A DNA stretch of 64,000 bases from NCBI RefSeq assembly GCF_024707125.1, contig NZ_JANQAH010000003.1, positions 1 through 64,000 on the forward strand. The letters are read 5' to 3'. Source of the stretch: Devosia sp. GTDB taxonomy: Bacteria; Pseudomonadota; Alphaproteobacteria; Rhizobiales; Devosiaceae. Under the pieces are notes generated by a model. The model searched no databases, was not told the origin of the DNA, and saw only the letters and a list, made by a program, of their open reading frames with translations. A program made the translations under genes and the position numbers. Positions 9,762-19,377 of this stretch are shown here, one piece after another; within the stretch, counting starts at the first letter, position 1; each line of letters begins with the position of its first letter.

Positions 9762-10829
9762 GCTGCGGTCTCGGGAAAGGCCAGCGGCTGGCCATGAACA
9801 ATCCGGCTGAGTTCGCTGGCAACATGCTCCCCCATGCGTCCAATTTCTGGGCCCATGGAGCCAGAGATATGCGGGGTCAGGAACACGTTGGACAGGTCAT
9901 AGAGCGGATGGTCGGCAGGCAGGACATCGGGGTGTGTTACGTCAAGGATTGCGTCGATACGCCCGCTCGATAGCTCACGCACCAGGGCGTCCTGATCCAC
10001 GACCAGCCCCCTCGAGGTATTGATCAGAGTCGCACCGTCTTTCATCAGCGAGAGATGGCGCGCGTCGATCATCCCCTGCGTCGTCTCATTCAAGGGGGGA
10101 TGCAGGCTCACGATGTCGCTGGTCGACATGAGCTCATCGAGAGAAACCAACTCCGCGCCGAGCAGTCTTGCTTGAGCTTTGGAGACGTAAGGATCGTACA
10201 ACCGCACCGATACTTCTAAGTCGCCGAGGCGCTCGAGCACGATCCGACCGATACGCGATGCACCCACGATGCCGATGATTTTTTCCCCTGTTCCCGGCAA
10301 AGGGAAATTCGGACTCCCGATTTATGAAGTCGCGGCGCACCCGATAGAGGTTTTGCGTGCGAAAGGCCTGTTTGTTGGCGAGAATAATCATCGCAAAGGT
10401 GTATTCGGCGACCGGAATCGCGTTGATCCACCCTGCATTGGAGAGTTCGATATTGCGGCCAGCCAGCGGCGGCAGAAAGTGTGCGGCCTGCCCACCTGCA
10501 TGGAGAACGTAGCGAAGGCGGCGGGCAGCGTCGAGCTGATCCTGCGTCAATCGCGGAGCACCCCAGCCGGTGATCAGTACGTCGATTTCCGCGAGAGCTG
10601 CCCTGGCTTCGTCACCCTCAAGGTCGGAGAACACAGCTGAACTCGCCGCCCTAGCGCCCGTCGCGGTCAGCGCCGCGAGCCCGGGGCCATAGAGCATGTC
10701 GGCCACGTGCGTCGGATCCATCACGACCAGAAATCTCACACCAGACACCGATAAATCCGCGCTTGGTGCCGAACTTGGGGCAAGCCGATCGTGGATGAGC
10801 ATGAGTGTTCCGCCGTCTAGAAGTTGCAC
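9758..10829 (-). pseudogene. D-isomer 2-hydroxyacid dehydrogenase with frameshift
   Basis: The first part (to about 10300) is the N-terminal substrate domain, with LHAGGQAAHFLPPLAGRN and AIPVAEYTFAMIILANKQ. The second frame carries the Rossmann motif GIVGASRIGR, the conserved Arg in LINTSRGLVVD, the helix after it, and the catalytic His in TPHISGSMG. The two frames join if one T is removed from the minus-strand TTT at plus 10299-10301. The reconstructed length of about 350 residues is normal. The family oxidises or reduces 2-hydroxyacids with NAD(P). It is first in the minus-strand arm, directly behind the 14-bp operator at 10842-10855, so LacI control is likely. An internal ATG at 10802 is an alternative start. 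Confidence 0.8.
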
Positions 10830-10841
10830 GCGAGTAATGCG

Positions 10842-10855
10842 TGAAACTAGTTACA
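10842..10855. promoter_or_regulatory. LacI-type operator, copy 1
   Basis: TGAAACTAGTTACA, a near-perfect palindrome around ACTAGT. The identical 14-mer occurs at 12013-12026 before the permease operon. This copy lies 13 bases upstream of the dehydrogenase start and 20 bases after the LacI stop. Confidence 0.7.
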
Positions 10856-10874
10856 TTAGCAGACTTTTGCAAGC

Positions 10875-11968
10875 CTATGATTTGGGCCTGGATGAGGACT
10901 CGCGTTTCATGAACGTGGTTGGCAATAGGACGTGTCGCGGCGGCGCCAGGTCGAGGGCGATTTCGGCTGCCCGTACGCCGAGCTCGAAGAAAGGCGGATG
11001 CACGGTCGACAGCGCCGGGGTCAAGTCAGCGACGAGCGGAGCATCGTCGAACCCGATGATGGAGAGATCCTCAGGCAACCTGATCCCGAGGCTCCGGGCC
11101 GCTCTATAGGCGCCGATGGCAATATTATCGGTCATGGTGACGATTGCCGTCACATTAACCCCCGGATTGCAGGAGCTCCTCTGCTGCCTGCGCTCCGGCA
11201 GCTTCTGTGTTGGCCGCCACTCGCACCAGCTCGGGGACAATCGCAATTCCGTGGTGACGCAGCGCCGTTTCGTAGCCGCCTAGACGCAGGTCGGCAGTGG
11301 TCATGCCCCTGCCCTCCCCAATATAGGCGATACGCCTGTGCCCAAGCCGCACAAGCTCGTCCACCCCCGCCGCCACACCTGCCGAGTGGTCGTAGTTCAC
11401 GCTGATCAGATCGGGATGTGCAGCAATGGGCGGCCGACCGCAGAGGATCAGCGACGCCTTCACCTGCCCCAGGTCGCGCGCATATTTTGCTGCGCGCTCG
11501 TCGAATGAGGCATCGCTCTCGGTCGAGCCCACGAGCAATACGGCCCTGACGCGTAGTTCCCGGAAGTGTGCGGATCAGATCGTCTTCGCGTTGGGCATCG
11601 CCTTCGGTCGCTGACATGAGGACCATGTGGCCATGTCTTCCAGCAACACTTTCGACGCCCGCCGCAAGCGAAGCGAATGTCGGCCCGATCATCGCGCGAA
11701 CCACGAACGCGATCGATTGTCGACCGCGCCCCATCATCGCACGCGCCAACCCGTTAACGACGTATCCAAGCTCCTGCGCCGAGGCGAGCACCCGGTCCCG
11801 GCTTTCAGGTGCAACGTTGGGATTGTCTGCAAAAACACGAGAGGCAGTCGCCACCGAGACGCGCGCATGCGCAGCGACGTCCTTCAGGTTCACTGGGCTG
11901 ATGCGATCAGGTCCACGGGTGCCACGCGAAGTCTTCTTGGGGGCTTTTTCTGTGCTCATTCCTGTCAT
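10875..11968 (-). pseudogene. LacI-family regulator with two frameshifts
   Basis: Three frames join into one ~360-residue LacI protein. The HTH (NLKDVAAHARVSVATASRVF) and hinge are in the first, which runs to about 11562. The middle of the sugar-binding domain is in the second (VRAVLLVGSTES through GHRRIAYIGEGRG). The C-terminal part is in the third (VNVTAIVTMTDNIAIGAY, then IIGFDDAPL and the end). The shifts are one extra base near 11562 and one extra base in the C5 run at 11159-11163. It lies between the two copies of the TGAAACTAGTTACA operator, so it very likely represses both arms of the cluster in the absence of a sugar ligand. Protein similarity is undamaged away from the shifts. Confidence 0.8.
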
Positions 11969-12012
11969 CTACCGCCTCGCTTGACTTGTGTCGATCCGTC
12001 ACCTACGGTCGG

Positions 12013-12026
12013 TGAAACTAGTTACA
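12013..12026. promoter_or_regulatory. LacI-type operator, copy 2
   Basis: TGAAACTAGTTACA, identical to the copy at 10842-10855. It lies between the divergent LacI gene and the first permease, 24 bases before the permease start, where a bound repressor would block the promoter. Confidence 0.75.
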
Positions 12027-12049
12027 CGATAATGTCGGAGGAGGACATC

Positions 12050-12998
12050 GTGGATCAGTCGAATTCTGCGGTGCGGAAAAGGCGCCGTACATCGGCCAGG
12101 GATTCTCTGGCGCTTCTCGCCCTGGCGGCACCAGGCGTCGTCTGGTTTGTCGTCTTCGCCTATGGCCCGATGGTGGGCCTAGTCGTGGCGTTCAAGAACT
12201 TCAATATCCGGGATGGCATCTTCGGCAGCCCTTGGAATGGGCTTGCCAATTTTCGCTACTTCCTGTCGAGCGGCGACGCATTCACGATCGTGGCGAACAC
12301 GCTTTTCCTCAATACGCTGTTTCTGAGTGCATCGCTGTTCGTGGGGCTGCTTCTCGCGCTGATGCTCAATGAGATCCGCGGTCAGTTCTACCGTCGCTTT
12401 ATGCAGTCGACGATCTTCTTTCCGTATTTCGTCTCCCCCATCGTGATCAGCCTCATGCTGCAGGCGATCCTCTCAGGTGTCGGCGGACGCGGCGGCATGA
12501 TCAACGACATGCTCAATGTCTTCGATCTGCCGCAACTGAGCTGGTACACGACCCCGGGCGCGTGGCCGTGGATCCTGGCGATCGTCAAGGTCTGGCAACT
12601 GGGCGGCTACACCTCGGTCATATTCCTCGCCGCCATCACCTCGATTTCGGAAGAAGTTTACGAGGCCGCCGCGATCGATGGCGCCAGCCGGGCGCGTATG
12701 GCTATTTCCATAACCACACCCCTGCTCCTCCCCACAATGGGCATCCTGATCGTCCTGGGCGTGGGGCGCATATTCTTCGGCGACTTCGCCACGATCTACG
12801 CGATCGTCCAGGACAACGGCATCCTGTTTCCCACCACGGACGTCATCGACACGTACGTGTTCGATCCGCTGCGGACCATCGGGAACTTCGGGACCACAGC
12901 CGCGCGATCGGCCTGTTCCAGTCCGTCGTCGGCTTTGTCTTCGTCACCGCGGCCGTTCTCGTCCAGCGTCGCTTCCAAAAGAAAGCGCCATCCTGTGA
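12050..12998 (+). pseudogene. CUT1 sugar ABC permease (LplB-like) with two -1 frameshifts
   Basis: The main frame gives about 280 residues of an LplB/UgpA-type permease: a first helix LALLALAAPGVVWFVVF, further helices, and the EAA loop EEVYEAAAIDGASRARM. The frame is lost at GNFG (GGG at 12890-12892, one G too few). The neighbouring frame then continues RAIGLFQSVVGFVFVTA to the last helix, and a second missing base near 12980-12985 restores the true end at the TGA at 12996-12998. Without repair the frame runs straight into the next permease, an artefact. The GTG at 12050 is preferred because GGAGGAGG precedes it; ATG at 12032 is in frame too. It is the first gene behind operator copy 2. Confidence 0.8.
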
Positions 12999-13954
12999 GC
13001 ACTCTCGACTATACCTCCCCGATTCCGCCAGGCCCGAGCCCCGACACCGTGGCGGCCCGTGCCTTGCCGCGACGCCGTCGCAAGTTGAAGGGAGCAAGCG
13101 AGCCCTTCACCGTCGTGAGTTACGCCGGGGTCACCCTGTTCGGCCTCTTCTGCCTCATCCCGCTCTGGATGATCGTAGTGGGATCACTGACGGATGAATC
13201 CGTGCTTGCGCGCACCGGCTATAGCTTCTGGCCTCAGCCCTTCTCTTTTCGGGCATATGAAATGCTGTTCAGCGGGCAGTCGCTGTTCGGCGGATATGCA
13301 GCTTCGCTCTTCATCACCATCGTCGGCACGGCGCTGTCGGTCTATTGCACCGCCTCGCTTGCCTGGGTCATCGCCCGACGGCTTGCTTTGGTCAGTCGTC
13401 CTCTCACGATCTTTTCATACATCCCGATGCTCTTTCACGGCGGCCTGGTCCCGCTCTACCTGCTGGTGACCCAGGTGCTGAGCCTGAGCAACAGCTGGTT
13501 CGCCGTGATCCTGCCGATCATGATGGCGCCTTTCCTGGTCTTCGTGGCTGTCAGTTTCTTTCGGGCACTGCCGGAAGAGGTGATCGACGCAGCGCGGATC
13601 GACGGCGCGGGCGAGTTGCGCATCTTCTTCCAGATCGTACTGCCGCTTTCCAAACCCATCCTGGCCGTGCTGGCACTGTTCTACGCGGTGACCTACTGGA
13701 ACGAGTGGTTCATGCCGCTGCTGTTCCTGTCGGATCCGGATCGCTATCCGCTGCAGCTGATCCTGCAGAACCTCATATCCAACGTCACGAACGCTGCCGC
13801 TCTTCCGGGTGCAACCGCAGCACAGGCGGCCGCGCCAGTCTATCAGCTGCGCTTCGCCATGACTGTACTGACCATCGGCCCGATCCTGCTCGCCTATCCG
13901 TTCGCACAACGCTTTTTCGTCAAGGGCATCACCCTGGGCGCAACCAAAGGGTAG
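12995..13954 (+). CDS. CUT1 sugar ABC permease (LplC/MalG-like)
   Basis: 319 residues starting at a GTG that overlaps the upstream stop (GTGA at 12995-12998). A cytoplasmic N-terminus of about 45 residues is followed by six predicted helices, and the ATPase-coupling EAA loop reads EEVIDAARIDGAGELRIFF. It ends FAQRFFVKGITLGATKG, the usual C-terminal signature of the MalG-type subunit. It pairs with the permease before it and the binding protein 39 bases after. No ATPase gene follows, so the complex probably uses the UgpC-type subunit at 7792-8842 or another shared ATPase. Confidence 0.9.
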   Translation: MSTLDYTSPIPPGPSPDTVAARALPRRRRKLKGASEPFTVVSYAGVTLFGLFCLIPLWMIVVGSLTDESVLARTGYSFWPQPFSFRAYEMLFSGQSLFGGYAASLFITIVGTALSVYCTASLAWVIARRLALVSRPLTIFSYIPMLFHGGLVPLYLLVTQVLSLSNSWFAVILPIMMAPFLVFVAVSFFRALPEEVIDAARIDGAGELRIFFQIVLPLSKPILAVLALFYAVTYWNEWFMPLLFLSDPDRYPLQLILQNLISNVTNAAALPGATAAQAAAPVYQLRFAMTVLTIGPILLAYPFAQRFFVKGITLGATKG

Positions 13955-13993
13955 CGGTCCCAAACAAACCCGCATCAGGAGGAGACTATCGCT

Positions 13994-15544
13994 ATGGAGA
14001 ATTTTCGTATCAATCGCCGCCACTTCCTCGCCATGGCCGGCGCCACTGGCATCGCGGCCGCTACGTCAGGGGGCCTATCGAGGGCGATGGCACAATCGCT
14101 GTCTGGGACCTCCCTCGCCATCCTGCCTTCGGAGGCGCCAAGCAACTGGAAGGCTGTGCTCGAAAAGGCCAATGCAGCCCTCCAGGCCGAACATGGCTTC
14201 ACCCTCGACGCGCAGTTCATCAACTGGTCCCAATATGGCCAGCAAGCCCTCCTGAAGTTCACCGCCGGCGCGCAGTTCGACTCCGCCTTGCAAGCGCTCT
14301 GGTTGAACATGGCGCAGCTGCAGCAGGATGGAGCGCTCGCCGACTTAACCGGGCAGATCGACAAGTGGCCCAATCTGAAGGCCCAGATCTCGCCCAAGCT
14401 GATTGAATCCAATACCTGGAACGGCAAGCTCTGGGGCATTCCCCAGGTCAATAGCGCGGCGCGCGTCCAGCACTTCAGTATCCGCCAGGATCTGGCTGAA
14501 AAGCACGGGTTTGGCGAGATCACCGATTACGATACCCTTGAACGCTTCTTCTACACCATCAAGGAAAAGGAAGACGGCATCACCCCATACTCGATGGTGG
14601 CCAGCTCTCACTGGATCTATGCCATCCCTACGCCGACCGCGATGTTCAACCAGCACTCCTGGGAGAACCCCTACACGATGCAATACCTCTTCGCTGGCTC
14701 CGGTCTGCGCTTCCTGTTCGCCAAGGATGCGGCGACGACCGGCTCGTCCAGCCCGATCCCCTTCTGGGAAGACGAAGGTGTCATCGCTGCCCTGCGCAAA
14801 ATCCGCCAGTATTATAATGACGGCATCGTCAATGCGGACGGCATGAACGTGGACCGGGCGACCATCGACAGCCAGTTCCAGGCGGGGCGCTTTGCCAGCA
14901 ACTGGTCGATGACCGATGGGACCGCGAGCAACCAGCTCGTCAACCTGCAGCGCAATGTCCCCGAGGCTCGCCTCGCACAGGTACTGCCGTTCGGAAAGCC
15001 CCTGTCGGAGGTGAAGCCGGTGCAGACATTCCAGGCCGATAACATGGTCGTCGTGAACGCAAACGGCGGCGACCTTGATCGGGCGCTCGCGCTGCAGGAC
15101 TGGCTATCCGTCAGGGAGAACCACGACCTGATCGAGTACGGGATCGAAGGCACCGACTGGGAGCCAGTCGGCGACAACGGTATCAAGCAACTGAGCCAGT
15201 ACGCTTTCCCAGGCTACGCACTGCTATGGCGCTCTGGCCTCGAACGCCGTTCGTCATTCATGACGGAGTCCGAGAAGAAGGTCTTCGATTGGGCGCAGAA
15301 CTACGACAACTTCACGACCGACACTTTTGCATCGTTCGTCCCAGACGTGTCGCCGGTTCGAGAAGCAGCAGCAGCGATGAACAACGTGATCATCCAGCAT
15401 GCCAATCCGCTTTTCTTCGGCGTCGCTGATGTCGATGCCCAACTCGACAAACTCAAGAGCGCGGCAGATGCCGCAGGGCTGGATGTCCTTCAGGCTGAAA
15501 TGGAAAAGCAGGCCAACGCCTACCTCGCCTCGCGAGCCAAATAA
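13994..15544 (+). CDS. Extracellular solute-binding protein, Tat-exported (CUT1)
   Basis: 516 residues. The N-terminus reads NRRHFLAMAGATGIAAA, a twin-arginine signal, ending near RAMA-QS. The rest is a large family-1 binding protein of the LplA/LipO size class, which usually serves oligosaccharides or uronate-containing sugars. A strong ribosome site (CAGGAGGAGAC) precedes the ATG. It follows the two permeases on the same strand and is followed by a perfect 11-bp stem-loop, a layout that often raises binding-protein mRNA over the rest of the operon. The ligand is unknown. The DUF2264 and ThuA-like genes next to it suggest plant or algal polysaccharide fragments. Confidence 0.9.
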   Translation: MENFRINRRHFLAMAGATGIAAATSGGLSRAMAQSLSGTSLAILPSEAPSNWKAVLEKANAALQAEHGFTLDAQFINWSQYGQQALLKFTAGAQFDSALQALWLNMAQLQQDGALADLTGQIDKWPNLKAQISPKLIESNTWNGKLWGIPQVNSAARVQHFSIRQDLAEKHGFGEITDYDTLERFFYTIKEKEDGITPYSMVASSHWIYAIPTPTAMFNQHSWENPYTMQYLFAGSGLRFLFAKDAATTGSSSPIPFWEDEGVIAALRKIRQYYNDGIVNADGMNVDRATIDSQFQAGRFASNWSMTDGTASNQLVNLQRNVPEARLAQVLPFGKPLSEVKPVQTFQADNMVVVNANGGDLDRALALQDWLSVRENHDLIEYGIEGTDWEPVGDNGIKQLSQYAFPGYALLWRSGLERRSSFMTESEKKVFDWAQNYDNFTTDTFASFVPDVSPVREAAAAMNNVIIQHANPLFFGVADVDAQLDKLKSAADAAGLDVLQAEMEKQANAYLASRAK

Positions 15545-15554
15545 CGACTAGTGC

Positions 15555-15583
15555 AGGTCGGGCCCGCATCGTGGGCCCGACCT
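15555..15583 (+). terminator. Stem-loop after binding-protein gene
   Basis: AGGTCGGGCCC, a 7-base loop, then its exact reverse complement: an 11-bp perfect GC-rich stem 10 bases past the stop. No T run follows, so it is either a partial terminator or a 3' mRNA stabiliser inside the operon. Confidence 0.7.
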
Positions 15584-15668
15584 AGACTCGAGTATCCGGA
15601 TCGCCAGACCGAATCCTGCCCAGTGGCGAATAAGGTTTCGTGCCGGCACCCGACAGAAGGCCGGCAAA

Positions 15669-17531
15669 TTGACCATCGATCCAGTCAGAGCGAATCCACT
15701 TCACGGCAACCCACTGCAGACGCGCGCCGACATCGAGCGGGCTCTAAATGGTCTGATGACTCCTCTTCTCGGACATTTTTCTCCCGGGAATGCCCGAGTG
15801 AGACTGGACGCGGCTGGAGCGCATTTCGACCGCGCTGCGGCTGATCTCGAGGGGTTCGCGAGACCGCTCTGGGGATTGGCCCCGCTAACAGCCGGAGGCG
15901 GCAATTTCGACCATTGGGAGATGTACCGGCAGGGTCTCGCCAATGGCTCGGATCCGGCTCACCCAGAATACTGGGGAACCTTCAGCGGAACCGACCAAAG
16001 GATGGTCGAGCTTGCCGCGATTGGCTTTACGATGCGGTTGCTGCCTGGTGTCGTCTGGGATCCCCTTCCGCAGCAGGCAAAGGACAATCTGGCGGCATAT
16101 CTGAAACATGCCAGGCAACTGGAATACTCCGACAGCAACTGGAAATTTTTCCGCATCCTGGTCGATCTCGGGCTGGAGGAGTGTGGCGTCGCGTTTGACT
16201 GGTCACTGACCGAACAATACCTGGACCAGTTGGACGCATTCTACATCGCCGATGGGTGGTATCGTGACGGGCAAAGCCGGCAGCTTGATCACTATGTCGG
16301 CTTCGCGATGCACTTCTACGGCCTCCTTTATGCCACCCTCAAAAAGGATGATCAAAAGCGTGCTGCGGCATACCGGGAACGTGCCGCTCTATTCGCCCAG
16401 CAAATCAAACATTGGTACGATGACAACGGTGGCACCCTGGCCTTCGGCCGCAGCCTTACCTATCGGTTTGCCTGCGGAGGCATCTGGGCAGCGCTGGCGT
16501 TCGCAAACGTCGAAGCGCTGCCATGGGGAGAGATCAAGGGACACTACCTTCGGCACCTACGCTGGTGGGCGCAAAAGCCTATCGCTAACCGCGACGGCAT
16601 TCTGTCCGTAGGGTACGGATACCCCAACCTGCTGATGAGTGAGAGCTACAACTCTGCTGCCTCGCCATATTGGGCGTTCAAGGCCTTCCTTCCGCTCGCA
16701 CTAGCGCCCGATCATCCGTTTTGGACCGCCGACGAGATTGAGCACGTCGGTGCGCCCCACCCAGTTCCTCTGCCGCATCCAGGTATGGTGATGATCAAGA
16801 CCCCTGGGAATGTTGTCGCGCTGTCGTCGGGGCAGCAATTGGGATCGGGCCTCAAGCGCTGGCATTTGCGGCAGAGCTCGGAGAAATACTGCAAGTTCGT
16901 CTACTCATCTCGGTATGGGTTCTCGGTCGAAGTGGATGATCGAGACTACGACCATGCTGCATTCGACGGGATGTTGGCGTTCTCGGACGATGGAAGTCGC
17001 TTTCGGGTTCGCGAGGGTAACGAACAGGCCCAGATAGCAGGAAACTGCCTCTATTCCCGGTGGCAGCCATGGAAAGACGTTGTTGTAGAGACCTGGCTTG
17101 TGCCGGCAAATCCCTGGCACATCCGGGTTCACCGGGTTTCGACCCCGCGGCCGCTTCATTCCACCGAGGGCGGTTTTGCGATCGCAATATCCGACTTTGA
17201 CCCGGTTGCGACCACCGATCACACCCGGCGAGCGATTGCCTCCACGACGACGGATATCAGCGCAATTGTAGACCTAGGCGGCCTTAGGAAGGGTCGCACG
17301 CTTCGAGCACTGCCCAACACCAATCTCATTGCAGCAAAGACCCTCGTTCCGCAATTGCGGGGAGAGATTGATGCCGGGACCACGATCCTTGTGACTACAG
17401 CCATGGCAATGCCCGTGGGGTCAGCGGCTGAGAACGCGATGGGACAAGTGCCACCAGCGCCAGACCTCGCCGCGCTTGAGCAATTGTTTGCTAACGAAGG
17501 TGTCGATGTCAGTGCCATGCAAGTGTCCTAG
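15669..17531 (+). CDS. DUF2264-domain protein, probable polysaccharide-fragment enzyme
   Basis: 620 residues matching DUF2264 throughout its N-terminal ~370 residues, an all-helical part with motifs such as GLAPLTAGGG, SDSNWKFFRILVDLGLE and DGWYRDGQSRQLDHYVGF. A beta-rich C-terminal half follows. The fold resembles the (alpha/alpha)6 barrel of hydrolases and lyases acting on uronic-acid sugars, but the reaction is not established for this branch. The start is TTG at 15669 behind a weak AGAAGG; no ATG lies near. No signal peptide is evident, so it probably works in the cytoplasm on imported oligosaccharides. It sits between the binding protein and a ThuA-like gene. It is intact at nearly 1.9 kb despite the indel-rich surroundings. 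Confidence 0.8.
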   Translation: MTIDPVRANPLHGNPLQTRADIERALNGLMTPLLGHFSPGNARVRLDAAGAHFDRAAADLEGFARPLWGLAPLTAGGGNFDHWEMYRQGLANGSDPAHPEYWGTFSGTDQRMVELAAIGFTMRLLPGVVWDPLPQQAKDNLAAYLKHARQLEYSDSNWKFFRILVDLGLEECGVAFDWSLTEQYLDQLDAFYIADGWYRDGQSRQLDHYVGFAMHFYGLLYATLKKDDQKRAAAYRERAALFAQQIKHWYDDNGGTLAFGRSLTYRFACGGIWAALAFANVEALPWGEIKGHYLRHLRWWAQKPIANRDGILSVGYGYPNLLMSESYNSAASPYWAFKAFLPLALAPDHPFWTADEIEHVGAPHPVPLPHPGMVMIKTPGNVVALSSGQQLGSGLKRWHLRQSSEKYCKFVYSSRYGFSVEVDDRDYDHAAFDGMLAFSDDGSRFRVREGNEQAQIAGNCLYSRWQPWKDVVVETWLVPANPWHIRVHRVSTPRPLHSTEGGFAIAISDFDPVATTDHTRRAIASTTTDISAIVDLGGLRKGRTLRALPNTNLIAAKTLVPQLRGEIDAGTTILVTTAMAMPVGSAAENAMGQVPPAPDLAALEQLFANEGVDVSAMQVS

Positions 17532-17593
17532 GGCATTACTGGGCCGGAGATCCTTGGACGCCTCAATGCCAGATCACATGCTGGAGTGAGACA

Positions 17594-18244
17594 ATGAGCA
17601 CTCGTAAAAGGGCCCTCATCGTCTGGGGTGGCATTGAGTTGCATACACCCGAGCGCAGCGCGCGCGTCGTGCAAGAGATACTCGAGTCCGAGAACTTCGA
17701 CTGCATCGTGACCCCCGACTATGATGCGCTCGGAGACGATGAGGTTGGCGCCAACAACCTCATTGTTCCCGTCATCACCGGCGGGGATCTCGGTAAGCAG
17801 AAAATGGACAACCTCGTCGGCGCCGTACGCCAAGGAACCGGTCTGGCGGGCTTTCACATGGGCCTTGCGACAAGCTTTCGGTCAAGCGTGCCATTCCGAT
17901 ATGCGGCCAGCGTCTATTGGGTCCAGCATCCCGGTGACATTGTGACGTATCGCGTTGACGTCACCAATCCGGATCATCCAATCATGAGGGGCATAGAAAG
18001 CTTCGATTACACGTCGGAGCAGTACTACCTAAACTATGATCCGGCGGTCGAAGTTCTGGCCACCACCAGGTTCAGTGGCGAATTCCACCCTTGGCGAAAA
18101 GACGTGACCATGCCGGTGGTGTTCACGACTGCATATGGCGAGGGTCGCGTGTTCTACTCGTCGCTTGGCCATACCGCCGACGAGCTCGAACTGCCCCAAC
18201 CACGAACCATCTTGAAGCGAGGCCTATTGTGGGCAGCGAGATGA
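17594..18244 (+). CDS. ThuA-like (trehalose-utilisation) domain protein
   Basis: 216 residues with the ThuA class-I glutamine-amidotransferase-like fold: an opening strand RALIVWGGIELHTPE, then VRQGTGLAGFHMGLATSF in the elbow region where other members carry GGLVGFHG-type loops, and the end motif GEGRVFYSSLGH. ThuA proteins accompany sugar dehydrogenases in rhizobial disaccharide catabolism; the biochemical role is still unclear. CTGGAGTGAGAC precedes the ATG. It is the last gene of the plus arm of cluster A, 62 bases after DUF2264, and is convergent with the LacI gene of cluster B. Confidence 0.85.
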   Translation: MSTRKRALIVWGGIELHTPERSARVVQEILESENFDCIVTPDYDALGDDEVGANNLIVPVITGGDLGKQKMDNLVGAVRQGTGLAGFHMGLATSFRSSVPFRYAASVYWVQHPGDIVTYRVDVTNPDHPIMRGIESFDYTSEQYYLNYDPAVEVLATTRFSGEFHPWRKDVTMPVVFTTAYGEGRVFYSSLGHTADELELPQPRTILKRGLLWAAR

Positions 18245-18270
18245 CAACCGCGTCTCGCCGTGAATCCTGA

Positions 18271-19303
18271 TTAAGCGGAGCCACGTTCGACCACATGGCA
18301 GGGAAGCCTGCGCGTGCCGGGCTCAACCACGTGCCCATCGATCATCTGCAGCAGCGTCTCTCCCGCCAGCCGCCCCAACTGCTCGAGGTTCATATCGACC
18401 GTGGTCAGCGGAGGAGATGCCTCTTCCGCATAATAGTGCCAGTTATCGTACCCGATCACTGACACGTCCTCCGGCACTCTGACACCCCTGAGCGCCAGGG
18501 CATCGACGACACCTCTGGCAATCTGGTCATTGCCGCAGACGAAGCCATCGGGCGGCGCTACCACCCCGTCGAAATGAAGTCGAACAGCGTCGCGCCCCGC
18601 CCTTTCCGCCCAATCGTCCATAATCGTTCCGATTTCGGGTTCAACGAGCCCGGCGGACGCCAGCGCGGACTTGTAGCCCAACGCTCTTTCATGAACGACC
18701 CTGAAGTTTGCTGGGCCGGTGACGTGAGCGATCCGACGCCGCCCTTTCGCAATAAGCAGTTCTGTCGCCATTCGCCCGCCGCCCTCGTCATCCACGGTGA
18801 AGCAGACCGAATTCGGCTCCGGCTGGACGATGGTATAAACGACAGGCACCCCGAGAGACGAAAGTTCGGCCGGGACCTGGCGGTCAGTGCGTTTACCGGC
18901 GGCGATGATCCCGTCGACGCGCTTGTCGATCACCGCGTCCATATACCGTTGTGTCGGGATTGGGTTATCCTCGGTGCTGCAGAGGAACACCGACACACCG
19001 CGATCGAACAAAGCGGACGTAACCCCCGCCATGACCGGTAACGTTAGACGTCCAGTCAGGTCGTTATTGAAGAAGGCGATGGTGAAGCTGCGATTGGTCG
19101 AAAGAGACCGAGCGAGGCCGCTCGGCCGAAAGTTGAAGGACTTTGCGACGCGAACGACAGCGATCGCGCGTCTCCTGTTTCATCCGGCCGGTATTGCTAA
19201 GAGCCTTTGACGCCGTTGCGAGGCTGACGCCGGCGGCATCTGCCACAGTCTGAAGCGTCACTTGTTCCTTGGCTTTCCCGGACGTCTTTAAGACTGGCTT
19301 CAT
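18271..19303 (-). pseudogene. LacI-family regulator of cluster B, one frameshift
   Basis: The N-terminal frame gives the HTH (VTLQTVADAAGVSLATASKA) and GRMKQETR. After one extra base near 19165 another frame continues FNFRPSGLARSLSTNRSFTI, the usual LacI linker into the sugar-binding domain, which runs intact to GSA at 18271. The spacing from TR to the NFRP motif matches the family exactly once the base is removed. The ATG at 19303 is favoured by GAGGTGGGC; in-frame starts extend to 19330. It lies behind the GH127 gene on the same strand as the importer, so it is probably the repressor for the inverted repeats at 24431-24503. Confidence 0.8.
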
Positions 19304-19377
19304 GCCCACCTCGTTTTGCTCACGCATCAATTGAACGGTAGCAAGACCCTAGACAAGGCAAAAAGCTGATCCCATGC

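Noticed and set aside
11627..13954. A 775-codon open frame appearing to be a fused double permease
   Set aside because: It arises because two missing bases in the first permease leave its frame running into the second. The neighbouring frame shows the true C-terminus and a GTGA start-stop overlap between two separate genes.
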